Positions 15,669 to 15,827 of a stretch of 15,827 nucleotides of DNA are shown one piece after another (within the stretch, counting starts at the first letter, position 1; every line of letters starts with the position of its first letter). Position numbers and translations under genes: made by a program. Below the pieces are notes generated by a model, which was not told where the DNA came from, ran no database searches, and worked only from the letters and a program-made list of their open reading frames with translations. This DNA comes from MESE01 sp036675035 (GTDB lineage: Bacteria > Pseudomonadota > Gammaproteobacteria > Burkholderiales > Burkholderiaceae_D). Location of the stretch: positions 1 through 15,827 of the forward strand of contig JAKFFO010000109.1 of the NCBI GenBank assembly GCA_036675035.1. The letters are read 5' to 3'.

Positions 15669-15774
15669 GTTGTTTTCGCAGTCTGTTAAAAAATAGTGGG
15701 TCCAGCATCGTGATTTGCGAAGCTGGATGTGGTGTTGTGTATTACGGTAATGAGTTACGGATAGCGGCTCTGCG

Positions 15775-15815
15775 CTTCACTCCCCATCTCCTGTCTGCGG
15801 GAGAGGGGAGTGAAG
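15775..15815. repeat. Long hairpin, probable intergenic repeat or terminator
   Basis: Outer arms CTTCACTCCCC and GGGGAGTGAAG (15775-15785, 15805-15815) and inner arms TCTCC/GGAGA (15787-15791, 15800-15804) give a 16-base-pair stem with one bulged A and an eight-base loop. It lies upstream of the oxidoreductase at the window edge. The sequence style (CTCCCC...GGGGAG around a GCGGGAGA loop) is like dispersed intergenic hairpins of betaproteobacteria; it could equally end a transcript entering from the right. Confidence 0.5.
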
Positions 15816-15827
15816 GAACGCACGCAT

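Noticed and set aside
1..15827. CRISPR arrays, tRNA, rRNA, insertion sequences or phage genes
   Set aside because: No regularly spaced repeats, cloverleaf sequence, transposase or integrase motifs were seen on either strand.

Overview
The window looks like a GC-rich Gram-negative chromosome, most plausibly a betaproteobacterium of the Burkholderiales (Oxalobacteraceae-like; an inference from gene content and composition, not a database result). An LPS-type heptosyltransferase, a lipobox-bearing lipoprotein and a PBP7-type periplasmic peptidase all point to an outer membrane. No rRNA, tRNA, CRISPR array, transposase or phage gene was seen.

Layout. Bases 1-1713 (+) hold the end of a heptose/surface-sugar locus: a HAD-IIIA phosphatase (GmhB-like, cut at its 5' end by the window) overlapping a family 9 glycosyltransferase. 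A strong hairpin at 1717-1764 separates it from the convergent gene that follows. Bases 1776-9770 form the core of the window, a divergent regulon. On the minus strand lie a MarR-family regulator (7139-7681) and then a complete LIV-type (HAAT) ABC importer: LivH-like permease, a fused LivM-LivG permease-ATPase, LivF ATPase and a periplasmic binding protein. On the plus strand lie a PhzS/salicylate-hydroxylase-like FAD monooxygenase (8030-9262) and a DUF3237 protein (9327-9770). Two AT-rich promoter/operator regions, near 7000-7056 and 7897-7933, share the string TTATAGTGT and GTAAC/GTTAC half-sites. They are the natural candidates for MarR control of both arms.

Taken together, the core reads as a small catabolic module: import of an organic acid, probably aromatic, by the ABC system, hydroxylation by the flavoprotein, a DUF3237 helper of unknown function, and ligand-responsive derepression by MarR. 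No ring-cleavage or CoA-ligase gene is in the window, so the pathway would have to finish elsewhere.

Bases 9807-15827 are less coherent and all coding is on the minus strand: a D-Ala-D-Ala endopeptidase (PBP7 family), a YbfB/YjiJ-type MFS transporter, a large alpha/beta-hydrolase lipoprotein and a CurA-type NADPH-dependent oxidoreductase. A 700-base gap at 13949-14660 has no convincing gene and carries degenerate dispersed-repeat sequence. The right end holds a long hairpin that resembles a mobile intergenic repeat.
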